From: Castellaniella sp036379515
GTDB taxonomy: Bacteria > Pseudomonadota > Gammaproteobacteria > Burkholderiales > Burkholderiaceae_B
Assembly (NCBI RefSeq): GCF_036379515.1
Contig: NZ_DASVGN010000016.1
Location: 1 to 64,000 of the forward strand
DNA length: 64,000 bases
Reading direction: 5' to 3'
Shown here piece by piece: positions 34,940 to 43,158 of the stretch. Each line of letters begins with the position of its first letter. Position 1 is the stretch's first letter. The notes beneath the pieces are model-generated. The model ran no database searches, had not been told where the DNA came from, and saw only the letters and a list, made by a program, of their open reading frames with translations. Position numbers and translations under genes: made by a program.

Positions 34940-36601
34940 TCATCCAGGCGCATCTAGCACGGCATCACCGTCGTGACCCAGCCGCACGAAATTCGAACGT
35001 TGCCAGCGCTGGTCGTCGCGTTCAGGGTAGTCTGCTCTGAAATGCGCGCCACGGCTTTCCTGCCGGGCAAGCGCGGAACGCGCCACAGAGAGCGCCACGA
35101 GTGTAATGGTGCGGGCACGCGCCAGTGGATGCAGAGGCGAACCCGTCCATTGCGCGCAAATCTCGTCATGAAGCGTCGTCAATGTGCGGACGCCTTCCGT
35201 CATCGCACTGCCTGTACGTCGGATGCCGAAAGCCGTCGACATGAGAGCTGCAACCATGTTGATATGCGTCTGGACAGACTCGACGTCTTCGCCACCGTCT
35301 TCAACCACCACAAGACTGCGCACCAGATCCAGGACCCGCTGATGCTGTGGCCTCGTCGAACGCAGCTCGCCCTCGCAGGCCGACAGCCCCGCCAGACGGC
35401 CAAAAGTAATGGCATCGGCGGCGCCATTACCCGCAATGCGGCTGGCGCCATGCAGGCCGCCAGCGGCCTCGCCGCACACCAGCAGACCGGGCACACTGCT
35501 ATGGCAGCGGGCATCGATGCTCACCCCTCCCATCAGGCTGTGTGCCGCGGGGTGAACTCGCACCGGCTGGGTCTGCGGGTCCACGCCCGCCTTGAACAGG
35601 CGCTGGCGATGTGACACATAGCCGTTCAGAACCTGCGGGCTGAGCACAGTAGCATCGAAATAAACGGCACCGTCCGACGTGCCCCGTCCTTCGTCGATCT
35701 CTTTCTGAATAAAGAGCGCCATCTGCGCCTTCTCGATCTGTTTCTCACAACCATCGGGATGGTACCGGCACATGAAGCGCTCACCCAAGGCGTTCTTCAG
35801 CACCGCACCATCACCTATCATGGCAGTCGGCATCTCCATGCCACGCACACCATCGGGAGACGCCACGACCGTTGGCTCAAACTGCACGAATTCCATGTCG
35901 CGCAGCACGGCGCCGGCGTCCAGCGCCAATGCATAGGAACTACCCACCACATCTGCGGGGTAGGTTGAATCCCCATAAATACCGCCAATCCCACCCATCG
36001 CCAGAACCGTGTTTGAAGCCAGGAAGGCGGTCAGACGACCAGCGCGCGGGTCCACCGCAAGCGCCCCCCAGACGCGGCCGTCCAGAACCAGCAGGCTCAA
36101 CACCCTCAACCCTGGGTGCTCATCGACGCCCAGGACCTTTGCTTCGCTGGTCAGGGCACGCAGGACCGCATTGCCGGTGCCCCTGGCCACATAGACGGAC
36201 CGGGCATAACGCGAGCCCGACAGGTGCCGCAAAGCCGGCCGCCCTTCGTGCATCTCAAAGGGAACACCCAGGCGTCGAAGTTCCTCGAACGCCACGGGCG
36301 CCTGCTCCACAAGTGCCCGTATCAGACGGGGTTCACCCAAGTTGTAGCCGCCAACAAGCGTATCCTGGTAGAACTGCTCGGCAGAATCTCCTGGGGTGCC
36401 TTGGGCAAGGCTCGCATTGAACCCGAGAATGAATGGCGATGCCCCCCGCGCTCGCGCCACCAGGCTGACGCGGGCACCAGAACGGGCAGCAGCAGTGGCG
36501 GCCTGATAGCCTGCAGCCCCCCCGCCAAGGACCAGCACGTCGCTGATCACCACATCCGGGTCCCCGTCTTTTTGCACCGCCGAGACATCGACGTCATTCA
36601 T
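34940..36601 (-). CDS. Fumarate reductase/aspartate oxidase-type FAD flavoprotein
   Basis: A 553-residue flavoprotein of the fumarate reductase/succinate dehydrogenase/L-aspartate oxidase superfamily. The FAD-binding GGGAAG lies at residues 26-31 (DVLVLGGGAAGYQAATAAAR). The capping and C-terminal blocks include HPAAHSLMGGVSIDARCHSS, PGLLVCGEAAGGLHGASRIA and GNGAADAITFGRLAG, with the active-site arginine in ASRIAGN. There are no Fe-S or membrane-anchor subunit genes beside it, so it probably acts as a stand-alone soluble oxidase or reductase of a dicarboxylate or related acid. AGGAGA precedes the ATG. Confidence 0.85.
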   Translation of the reverse strand: MNDVDVSAVQKDGDPDVVISDVLVLGGGAAGYQAATAAARSGARVSLVARARGASPFILGFNASLAQGTPGDSAEQFYQDTLVGGYNLGEPRLIRALVEQAPVAFEELRRLGVPFEMHEGRPALRHLSGSRYARSVYVARGTGNAVLRALTSEAKVLGVDEHPGLRVLSLLVLDGRVWGALAVDPRAGRLTAFLASNTVLAMGGIGGIYGDSTYPADVVGSSYALALDAGAVLRDMEFVQFEPTVVASPDGVRGMEMPTAMIGDGAVLKNALGERFMCRYHPDGCEKQIEKAQMALFIQKEIDEGRGTSDGAVYFDATVLSPQVLNGYVSHRQRLFKAGVDPQTQPVRVHPAAHSLMGGVSIDARCHSSVPGLLVCGEAAGGLHGASRIAGNGAADAITFGRLAGLSACEGELRSTRPQHQRVLDLVRSLVVVEDGGEDVESVQTHINMVAALMSTAFGIRRTGSAMTEGVRTLTTLHDEICAQWTGSPLHPLARARTITLVALSVARSALARQESRGAHFRADYPERDDQRWQRSNFVRLGHDGDAVLDAPG

Positions 36602-36636
36602 CAGCAGGTCTCCTCAGAAAGCCCGGAAAATACAAC

Positions 36637-36657
36637 TTGTTGACAACATTGTCACAA
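36637..36657. promoter_or_regulatory. Tandem TTGT-N-ACAA operator candidates
   Basis: TTGTTGACAA (36637-36646) and TTGTCACAA (36649-36657) are two adjacent near-identical palindromes; together they also form TGACAA-CA-TTGTCA. They lie 36-56 bases upstream of the flavoprotein start. TTGT(n)ACAA half-sites are typical of GntR/FCD regulators such as the one at 33166. Confidence 0.5.
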
Positions 36658-36772
36658 CCATGCATCGTTGTCAATCAAACAGAGAACGCTGGAACTGCGA
36701 CGGCGGGAATCGCAAACCGCGAAGTCCGGGATCGCGCCATTTCCGATCGCTTTTTCACCGAAATCGCCATTT

Positions 36773-36794
36773 ATTAAATAGCTTGCTATTTAAT
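36773..36794. promoter_or_regulatory. Likely OhrR operator
   Basis: ATTAAATAGC-TT-GCTATTTAAT is a perfect 10-bp-arm palindrome 25 bases upstream of the ohrR start. Its AT-rich symmetric form suits a MarR-type repressor, so autoregulation by OhrR is likely. Confidence 0.7.
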
Positions 36795-36818
36795 CGCGCA
36801 CAATGTAGATTACAGATC

Positions 36819-37310
36819 ATGACACCCCACGAATCAATCATCCGCGAGGCCCCAAGCCTCGCACTCGACATGCAGCTTTGCTTTGCGCTCTATTCTGCAC
36901 AGCTGGCCATGGGCAAGGTGTATCGGCACTACCTGGCCGATCTGGGCCTGACATATCCCCAATATCTAGTGATGCTGGTACTGTGGGAATCAGATGGAAT
37001 CTCCGTCACCGCGCTGGGCGAGCGGCTCTTTCTGGATTCCGCCACGCTCACGCCGCTGCTCAAACGTCTCCAGGTACTCGGGCTGGTGCGGCGCGACCGC
37101 GCACAAGAAGACCAGCGCCAAGTCCGGATCACTCTGACCCCTGCAGGGCTTGCATTGCAAGACCGCGCACACGACATTCCCCGTGGGGTGCTGTGCGCCA
37201 CGGGCTGCAACCCTGGCCAGACAAGGGTTCTCAAGGCAGCACTTGAAGATCTGCGTGCCCACCTTCGGGGCGCACTGCTCTCACCTCAAGATCAGGCAGC
37301 ACGGGCCTGA
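36819..37310 (+). CDS. ohrR: Organic hydroperoxide-sensing MarR-family repressor
   Basis: A 163-residue MarR-family regulator. The reactive cysteine is C21 in ALDMQLCFALYSAQLAM, and candidate resolving cysteines are C126 and C130 near the C-terminus (GVLCATGCNPGQ), which makes it a two-cysteine OhrR. The winged helix includes VTALGERLFLDSATLTPLLK and RDRAQEDQRQVRITLTPAG. Oxidation by organic hydroperoxides releases it from DNA. The chosen ATG at 36819 matches family N-termini. It lies next to ohr, its classic target, and a perfect palindrome precedes it. Confidence 0.93.
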   Translation: MTPHESIIREAPSLALDMQLCFALYSAQLAMGKVYRHYLADLGLTYPQYLVMLVLWESDGISVTALGERLFLDSATLTPLLKRLQVLGLVRRDRAQEDQRQVRITLTPAGLALQDRAHDIPRGVLCATGCNPGQTRVLKAALEDLRAHLRGALLSPQDQAARA

Positions 37311-37383
37311 GCCCGCTGCACTCAGAAGGACGCCGCTTGTGGTGCCGGCTTCCTTTCATCATCCGCACCACAAGGAGTCCCAC

Positions 37384-37809
37384 ATGTCTCTGGAAAAAGT
37401 TCTCTATACCGCGCACGCCACCGCCACCGGTGGGCGCGATGGCAGCGCCAAGTCGTCCGACGACCGCGTGTCCGTCAAGCTGTCGGTCCCCAAAGAAATG
37501 GGCGGTGACGGCGGCCCGGGCACCAACCCGGAACAACTGTTCGCTTGCGGCTACTCGGCTTGCTTTCTTGGCGCCCTGAAGCTGGTGGCCGGCAAAGAGC
37601 AGGTCTCGCTGCCCGACAGCACGAAGATCGACGGCGCGGTGAGCTTTGGCCCCATCCCCACGGGGTTCAGCATCGCGGTGGAATTGAAGATCTCCGCCCC
37701 CGGCGTTGACCACGCCAAACTGCAAGATCTGGTAAAGAAGGCCCACGTCGTGTGCCCATATTCCAACGCCACGCGCAACAACGTCGACGTCAAGCTGACG
37801 GTGCTGTAA
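37384..37809 (+). CDS. ohr: Organic hydroperoxide resistance protein (peroxiredoxin-like)
   Basis: A 141-residue Ohr/OsmC-family thiol peroxidase that reduces organic hydroperoxides with lipoyl cofactors. The two catalytic cysteines are C60 (CGYSACFLGALKL) and C124 (AHVVCPYSNATRNN). The supporting R18 (GGRDG) and E50 (TNPEQLFACGY) are also in place. AAGGAG lies 7 bases before the ATG. It follows ohrR by 73 bases on the same strand and is closed by a hairpin terminator. Confidence 0.97.
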   Translation: MSLEKVLYTAHATATGGRDGSAKSSDDRVSVKLSVPKEMGGDGGPGTNPEQLFACGYSACFLGALKLVAGKEQVSLPDSTKIDGAVSFGPIPTGFSIAVELKISAPGVDHAKLQDLVKKAHVVCPYSNATRNNVDVKLTVL

Positions 37810-37842
37810 AAGCGGTTCACGCCCAAGACTTGGCAGTACTCG

Positions 37843-37878
37843 GGCCCCGCTCCAGCGGCTGTTGGAGCGGGCCTTTTG
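37843..37878 (+). terminator. Terminator after ohr
   Basis: GGCCCCGCTCCA and TGGAGCGGGCC pair with one unpaired C around an 8-base loop, followed by TTTTG. It ends the ohrR-ohr unit just before dinB. Confidence 0.75.
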
Positions 37879-37902
37879 CTATGCGTTCGCAGTAGCATAG
37901 CC

Positions 37903-39045
37903 ATGACCATGGCCACCGCATCACGTCCTCGCCGCATTGCCCACCTGGATATGGACGCTTTCTTCGCGTCTGTGGAACTGCTGCGCTACCCCGACTTGCG
38001 CGGGCAGGCAGTGGTGATCGGCGGCTGGGCACAGGCCCCGCAAGGTGGGCACTATGCGCGGCTGCGCGACTACGTGGGCCGAGGCGTGATCACCACCGCC
38101 ACCTACGAGGCCCGAGCCTTTGGCGTGCATTCCGCCATGGGGATGATGAAAGCGGCGCGCCTGGCACCCGACGCGATCGTGCTGCCCGTGGACTTTCCGC
38201 GCTATCGGCACTATTCCAACCTGTTCAAGACGGCGGTTGCGGCCATCGCCCCCTGCATCGAAGATCGCGGCATCGACGAAATCTACATTGATCTCACCGA
38301 ACTGCACGAGGACTCCGAGGCACTCGGGCATGCACTCAAAGGCGCAGTGCACGACGCAACCGGCCTGATCTGCTCGGTCGGCATTTCACCCAACAAGCTG
38401 CTGTCGAAGATCGCGTCCGATCTGGACAAACCGGATGGGCTCACGATCATTGGCCCCGGCGACCTGGAGCGCCGGATCTGGCCGCTGGCGGTCTCCAAGG
38501 TCAACGGAATCGGACCCAAGGCGACCCGCAAGCTGCAGGGTCTGGGTATAGAAACCGTAGCTCAACTTGCAGCGGCCGCGCCGGAACTGCTGCAGGAACA
38601 CTTCGGCCTGGGCACCGCACTCTGGTTACTGGACGTGGCGCACGGCCGAGACGACCGCCCCGTGGTCACCGAATCCGAACCCAAGACCATCAGCCGCGAA
38701 ACCACGTTCGAACGCGACCTGCACGTGCGCCGCGATCGCGCGCTGCTGTCCGAGATTTTCAGTGAGCTATGTGAGCGACTGGCAGAAGACCTCGCCCGCA
38801 AAGGCGTGTGTGGCGCCACGATCGGCGTCAAGCTGCGCTTTGACGATTTTCAGATCGTGACGCGCGACCTTACGCTGAATGAGCCCGTCACCAGTTCGGA
38901 GGCCATCCACAAGGCGGCCGGCCAGTGCCTGAAACGCATCACGCTGGATCGGCGCCTGCGGCTGCTGGGCGTGCGAGTAAGCAAGCTCGAACCCCTGGCC
39001 CCTGCACAGGCCCCACACCGGCCCATCCAACTGAACCTCTGCTGA
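37903..39045 (+). CDS. dinB: DNA polymerase IV (Y family)
   Basis: A 380-residue translesion polymerase. The first metal-binding aspartates are in AHLDMDAFFASVELL (D16, D18), and the second catalytic pair is D125-E126 in GIDEIYIDLTELH. Thumb and helix-hairpin-helix segments (KVNGIGPKATRKLQGLGIET) and the little-finger domain follow. The stretch at residues 40-60 (WAQAPQGGHYARLRDYVGRG) is longer than in E. coli DinB. The protein ends PIQLNLC, close to the QLxLF clamp-binding peptide but with a final cysteine. The start could be the ATG at 37903 or 37909; neither has a clear ribosome site. Confidence 0.93.
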   Translation: MTMATASRPRRIAHLDMDAFFASVELLRYPDLRGQAVVIGGWAQAPQGGHYARLRDYVGRGVITTATYEARAFGVHSAMGMMKAARLAPDAIVLPVDFPRYRHYSNLFKTAVAAIAPCIEDRGIDEIYIDLTELHEDSEALGHALKGAVHDATGLICSVGISPNKLLSKIASDLDKPDGLTIIGPGDLERRIWPLAVSKVNGIGPKATRKLQGLGIETVAQLAAAAPELLQEHFGLGTALWLLDVAHGRDDRPVVTESEPKTISRETTFERDLHVRRDRALLSEIFSELCERLAEDLARKGVCGATIGVKLRFDDFQIVTRDLTLNEPVTSSEAIHKAAGQCLKRITLDRRLRLLGVRVSKLEPLAPAQAPHRPIQLNLC

Positions 39046-39057
39046 CCCCAAAAGGGT

Positions 39058-39936
39058 TTACTGGAAGTCGTACTCCGGCTCGAAGGTGTCGCCCACCTGC
39101 AGCCAGGCGCTCTGGCCCACTGGCAAGGACACGATGGCATTCAGGCCGAACAGCACCCCTTGCTCAAACTGCCGGTGGCGCGCCAAGGTGCGCCCTGGTT
39201 CTTCGGCTCTCAGGCCCGTCGCAGGATCGACGTTGGGAATCGGGCAGCGGGCACAAGGCTTGACGAAGGCAAAGCCCAACGCGTCCGAGCGAAACCCGGC
39301 CAGATGGTCTTCTTCGTAGGGTTCCAAGCCACCAAGCACGATGTTCGGACGAAAGCGGATCATGTCAACCGTAGAATGCCCACCAGCCGCAAGCTGGCCA
39401 TTCAGCTCCTCCAAAGAGCCCTGGTTGGTCACCAGAAACGGAAACCCGTCGGCAAACGCAAACTGGTGTGCCCCCGGGGGAGCAAACGTCATGGGCCAGT
39501 CGGAATGCGCCGCACGCCAGCGGGCCACGTGGTCCTGGCTGGCGGGCCGGTGTGCCCGCGGGTGCACGTGCAAGAGCCGGCAAGGCAGGCCCAGAAAAGC
39601 AGTCAGCCAGCGGGCGACGTCATCCCCTTGATCCGCGCCCAACGTATGGGCACTGAAGATATCCACGGGCACAGCCGGCGCATCGGCTTCCGGCAGGGAT
39701 ACGAAGCAGTCTTCCTGCCCCTGCGCCCGCAGCCACAGGCCGCCCTCGACTGGCTCGGGGTGAATGAGCACCATGCGGGAATGCTCGCGCTGCGTCATGA
39801 AGGTCCCTTGGGCATCCACGATGACCCAATGACGGTCAGACGCAAGTCCCGCCTCGCTGCAGGAAACCTTGTCATGCCGAATACCTGCGCACGACTTCAC
39901 CGGATAGCTGTACAGGCTTTGAATGGACAGAGACAT
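39058..39936 (-). CDS. MOSC domain protein (YcbX/YiiM-like)
   Basis: A 292-residue protein with an N-terminal beta-barrel MOSC domain (LSIQSLYSYPVKSCAGIRHD, LASDRHWVIVDAQGTFMTQR) and a C-terminal MOSC sulfurase-type domain (VDMIRFRPNIVLGGLEPYEE, FVKPCARCPIPNVDPATGLR). The cysteine in VKPCARCPIP is the expected molybdenum cofactor ligand. Relatives reduce N-hydroxylated compounds such as base analogues using molybdopterin. Unlike E. coli YcbX it has no ferredoxin domain, so it needs separate electron donors. It follows the MFS gene by 21 bases. Confidence 0.88.
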   Translation of the reverse strand: MSLSIQSLYSYPVKSCAGIRHDKVSCSEAGLASDRHWVIVDAQGTFMTQREHSRMVLIHPEPVEGGLWLRAQGQEDCFVSLPEADAPAVPVDIFSAHTLGADQGDDVARWLTAFLGLPCRLLHVHPRAHRPASQDHVARWRAAHSDWPMTFAPPGAHQFAFADGFPFLVTNQGSLEELNGQLAAGGHSTVDMIRFRPNIVLGGLEPYEEDHLAGFRSDALGFAFVKPCARCPIPNVDPATGLRAEEPGRTLARHRQFEQGVLFGLNAIVSLPVGQSAWLQVGDTFEPEYDFQ

Positions 39937-39957
39937 GATCAGTCAGTGAAGAGAGGT

Positions 39958-41181
39958 TCAACCCGTCTTCGGAACGGGTTTGGGAATGAAGCGCCACGCG
40001 ACGCACCAACCCAGGGCCTGCGAGGCCACCAGCAACGCCACCGTGGCCGCCCAGCCGCCATAGGTGTAGGCGACCCCGCCCAGCCACGCCCCTGAAAACC
40101 CGCCGCAGTAGTACGCCGAGTAATAGAGCCCGCTGGCGAGCGAACGCCCACTGGTGATGCGATAGGCAATGAAGCTCATGATGGCCGACTGGGTGATGAA
40201 GACCCCCGACGAGGCGATCGCCAGCGCCACCACGATCCCCCAGGCGGGATGCACCAGGGTCAGCAACACACCAAAGGCGGATGTTCCCACGGCAAGCAGC
40301 ACCGTGAGCCGCACCCCGAGCCATAGAATCACGCGCCCGGCCATGGGGGTAATCACCACTCCCAGCAGGTACACCACGAAGATGTTCGCAAGCGCCCCCG
40401 AGCTGAAGTCATATGGGGCCGCCGCCAGGTGCAGATTCACGAACGTGAACAGGCCCACCAGTGCGAACAGCACCGTGAAGCCCAGCGCGCAGGCCGCCTG
40501 CAAGGACGGATTGTGGACAAGCTGCCCCAGCGTGCGCAGGCTGCCGCCAAAGCTCTTCTTGGCCACAAAGTGCCGCGACGCCGGCAAGCCCCGCCAAACG
40601 ACGGCAGCCCCCAGCACGTTCAGCACGGCCATCACGCCAAACGCGTGACGCCAGGTCATGAGTTCAGTCAGGTGTCCCATGAGAAACCGGCCCATGAAGC
40701 CACCCAGCACGGAACCCGCGACATAGATGGCCATGATGCGGATCATCGACCCGCCGCGGAATTCCTCGCCAATGTAGGCGATGATCACCACCGAGACCCC
40801 GGGAACGGCAAGCCCCTGAAGAAAACGCAGCAACAGCAGGCCATGCACGGTCTGCACCTGGGTGAGCAGCGCCGTGGGGATCGCCAGCGCAAACGCCGAC
40901 CCCACCACCATCCACTTCCGGCCCACCGCATCCGACAACATGCCCACAAAGGGCGATATGAGCGCCACGGCCAGGATCGTCATGCCGACCGAATTGCCGA
41001 TTTCCACCACGGAAGCCCGAAGGTCAAGCTGCAGTTCGGGCAGGATGGACTGCACCGAATACACCTGGATGAAGGCAAACACCCCCACCAGGGCAACCGT
41101 CAGCGCCAGCAGGACCGAAGGCCGAACATAATCATCGGGCAAAGAGGAAGGGCCCGTTCCGGGCGAGGGGAGTATGGTCAT
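39958..41181 (-). CDS. Major facilitator superfamily transporter
   Basis: About 407 residues with 12 hydrophobic segments. The MFS loop 2-3 motif is VGMLSDAVGRKWMVVGSAFA. It resembles drug/arabinose-efflux-type transporters (YnfM-like), with VRPSVLLALTVALVGVFAFI at the first helix and LPELQLDLRASVVEIGNSVG after it. The substrate is unknown. I start it at the ATG at 41179-41181; a GTG six bases upstream is possible. It is divergent from a LysR gene, which may regulate it. Confidence 0.88.
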   Translation of the reverse strand: MTILPSPGTGPSSLPDDYVRPSVLLALTVALVGVFAFIQVYSVQSILPELQLDLRASVVEIGNSVGMTILAVALISPFVGMLSDAVGRKWMVVGSAFALAIPTALLTQVQTVHGLLLLRFLQGLAVPGVSVVIIAYIGEEFRGGSMIRIMAIYVAGSVLGGFMGRFLMGHLTELMTWRHAFGVMAVLNVLGAAVVWRGLPASRHFVAKKSFGGSLRTLGQLVHNPSLQAACALGFTVLFALVGLFTFVNLHLAAAPYDFSSGALANIFVVYLLGVVITPMAGRVILWLGVRLTVLLAVGTSAFGVLLTLVHPAWGIVVALAIASSGVFITQSAIMSFIAYRITSGRSLASGLYYSAYYCGGFSGAWLGGVAYTYGGWAATVALLVASQALGWCVAWRFIPKPVPKTG

Positions 41182-41265
41182 GGGCACGCTTCGCGCTGCA
41201 TGTGCAACAAAGCAGTGTAGCGCTCATGTGCGCCCGATTGCGCCCGATGCGCGATACCATTGGCC

Positions 41266-42174
41266 ATGGACCTCAAACAGATCAGCGCCTTTGTCTGGGT
41301 GGCGGAACTCGGGGGATTTCGTGCGGCGGCCGAAAAGCTGCACACGACACAACCCACGATCTCTCAGCGCATCGCCGGGCTCGAAGCAAGCCTGGGCACG
41401 CGCCTGTTCGAGCGCAGTGCACGCGGCATAGGGCTGACCCAAAAAGGCCAGGAGCTGCTGCCACTGGCGCAGCGCATGGTCCACACCGGCGCGGACATCC
41501 TGCGAATTGCTCGTGCCGAAAGCGCCATGCAAGGGACGCTGCGGCTGGGCAGCACAGAAACACTGGTCCACACGTGGCTTGATCACTTGATCGACATCCT
41601 GCACCGCCGCTACCCGGCGCTGACGCTCGATTTGCAGGTCGACATCACACACGTCCTGAGAGGCCAGCTGGCGGCCCGGCAGATCGATCTGGCGCTGGTC
41701 GTCGGGCCGAGCCAGGACGTGCGCGAACATAGCCTGCACCTCTGCGACTACGATCTCGCGTGGATTGCAAGTCCGGGCATGAAGCTCCATGACCGCCCCA
41801 TCACGGTGGCCGAGCTGGGGCAATTCCCGGTCATCACCTACCCATCCGTAAGTGTGCCCTATCAGGCCATCAAGACTCTGCTGCTGCAAGCCGGCGTGAA
41901 ATCGCCCCGGCTCTATGGCAGCGCCTCGCTCAGCACGATCGTGCACATGACACAGCGCGGAATCGGCTCCAGCGTGATTGCGCCTGTAGTGGTTGCACAG
42001 GAGATCGACGAGGGGCGCCTATGCCTTCTGAATGCCGATCAAACCCCTGAGCCCCTGGGCTTTTACGCCTGCTGGGTGGACGGCGCCAACAGCTACGTGC
42101 CACAGACCGTCGCTGCATTGGCCCAAGAGGTCGCACGCAAGCACGGGCTCAAACGCAAAGGACACAAACAGTAG
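41266..42174 (+). CDS. LysR-family transcriptional regulator
   Basis: A 302-residue LysR regulator. The N-terminal helix-turn-helix (DLKQISAFVWVAELGGFRAA, AEKLHTTQPTISQRIAGLEA, GTRLFERSARGIGLTQKGQE) is followed by a two-lobe effector domain with GTLRLGSTETLVHTWLDHL and ASLSTIVHMTQRGIGSSVIA. It lies divergent from the MFS gene and upstream of the DUF1445-TRAP-amidase genes on the same strand. The most probable role is control of that uptake operon. Confidence 0.9.
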   Translation: MDLKQISAFVWVAELGGFRAAAEKLHTTQPTISQRIAGLEASLGTRLFERSARGIGLTQKGQELLPLAQRMVHTGADILRIARAESAMQGTLRLGSTETLVHTWLDHLIDILHRRYPALTLDLQVDITHVLRGQLAARQIDLALVVGPSQDVREHSLHLCDYDLAWIASPGMKLHDRPITVAELGQFPVITYPSVSVPYQAIKTLLLQAGVKSPRLYGSASLSTIVHMTQRGIGSSVIAPVVVAQEIDEGRLCLLNADQTPEPLGFYACWVDGANSYVPQTVAALAQEVARKHGLKRKGHKQ

Positions 42175-42185
42175 TCCCTGACAAC

Positions 42186-42208
42186 GCTGATAAGGAATTC
42201 TTATCAGC
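42186..42208. promoter_or_regulatory. Perfect hairpin/palindrome between lysR and the TRAP operon
   Basis: GCTGATAAG (42186-42194) pairs with CTTATCAGC (42200-42208) around GAATT. No T run follows, so it may be a LysR operator for the downstream operon or a weak terminator of the lysR gene, which ends 12 bases earlier. Confidence 0.55.
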
Positions 42209-42305
42209 AAAGATCCAAAATTAGAATTGGACAGCAACACCTGCATACGGTGGAATGAAGGACCAGTAGAAAGCCATCATTTCTGAATCGCCGCCAGGAA
42301 ACGCC

Positions 42306-43115
42306 ATGTTCCAATATTCGGACGCGCACGGCGCACTAGCCACCGAGGCAGCACGGTGCCGTACCAAAATCCGCACAGGTGAATACGCCAGCCAGACTGC
42401 AGGTCTAGCCCCGGGCTGCGTGCAAGCAAACCTGATGATCCTGCCCCGCTCGTGGGCCGACGAGTTCCTGCTGTTCTGCCAGCGCAACCCGAAGCCCTGC
42501 CCATTGCTGGCCGTCACCGAGCCCGGCCAGACCGCACTACCCTCGCTGGGCCAGGACATCGACGTCCGGACCGATATCCCACGCTACCGTATCTGGCGCG
42601 ATGGTGAGCTGGTTGCAGAACCCACGGATCTGCACGAATACTGGCACGAAGACCTGGTGTCGTTCCTGATTGGCTGCTCGTTCTCATTCGAAGAGGCACT
42701 GCTCGCCGACGGGCTGGACGTGCGGCACATTACACAACAGCGCAATGTACCCATGTACCGGACCAGCGTCCCTACCCACGGTACCCAGCGACTGAGCGGC
42801 CCATTGGTCGTCTCGATGCGGCCCTTTCGTGCTGCCGACGCCATCCGTGCGATCCAGATCACCAGCCGGTTCCCGTCCGTGCACGGGGCCCCCGTGCATC
42901 TGGGTGACCCCGGACTCATCGGAATCCGCGACCTCTCAAAACCGGACTACGGCGAAGCAGTCGACATCCGCGACGACGAAATCCCCGTCTTCTGGGCCTG
43001 TGGCGTCACACCGCAATCCGTCATCGCTCACGTCCGCCCAGAATTCAGCATCACCCACGCCCCTGGTCACATGTTGATCACGGATCTTTCCAACAGCGGG
43101 CTTGCAACGCTCTGA
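42306..43115 (+). CDS. DUF1445 / YcsI-family putative hydro-lyase
   Basis: A 269-residue member of DUF1445, a family annotated as putative hydro-lyases and related to mammalian D-glutamate cyclase. Typical blocks are AGLAPGCVQANLMILPRSWA, FLLFCQRNPKPCPLLAVTEP, FLIGCSFSFEEALLADGLDV, MYRTSVPTHGTQRLSGPLVV and the C-terminal FWACGVTPQSVIAHVRPEFS followed by ITHAPGHMLITD. AGGAAACGCC directly before the ATG supports the start. It is the first structural gene of a TRAP transporter operon with an amidase, so its substrate may be a D-amino-acid-like or lactam compound. That is inference. Confidence 0.87.
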   Translation: MFQYSDAHGALATEAARCRTKIRTGEYASQTAGLAPGCVQANLMILPRSWADEFLLFCQRNPKPCPLLAVTEPGQTALPSLGQDIDVRTDIPRYRIWRDGELVAEPTDLHEYWHEDLVSFLIGCSFSFEEALLADGLDVRHITQQRNVPMYRTSVPTHGTQRLSGPLVVSMRPFRAADAIRAIQITSRFPSVHGAPVHLGDPGLIGIRDLSKPDYGEAVDIRDDEIPVFWACGVTPQSVIAHVRPEFSITHAPGHMLITDLSNSGLATL

Positions 43116-43158
43116 ACCCAACCGCAGCATCCATTCCAACAAATTGAGGAGACTCTGC

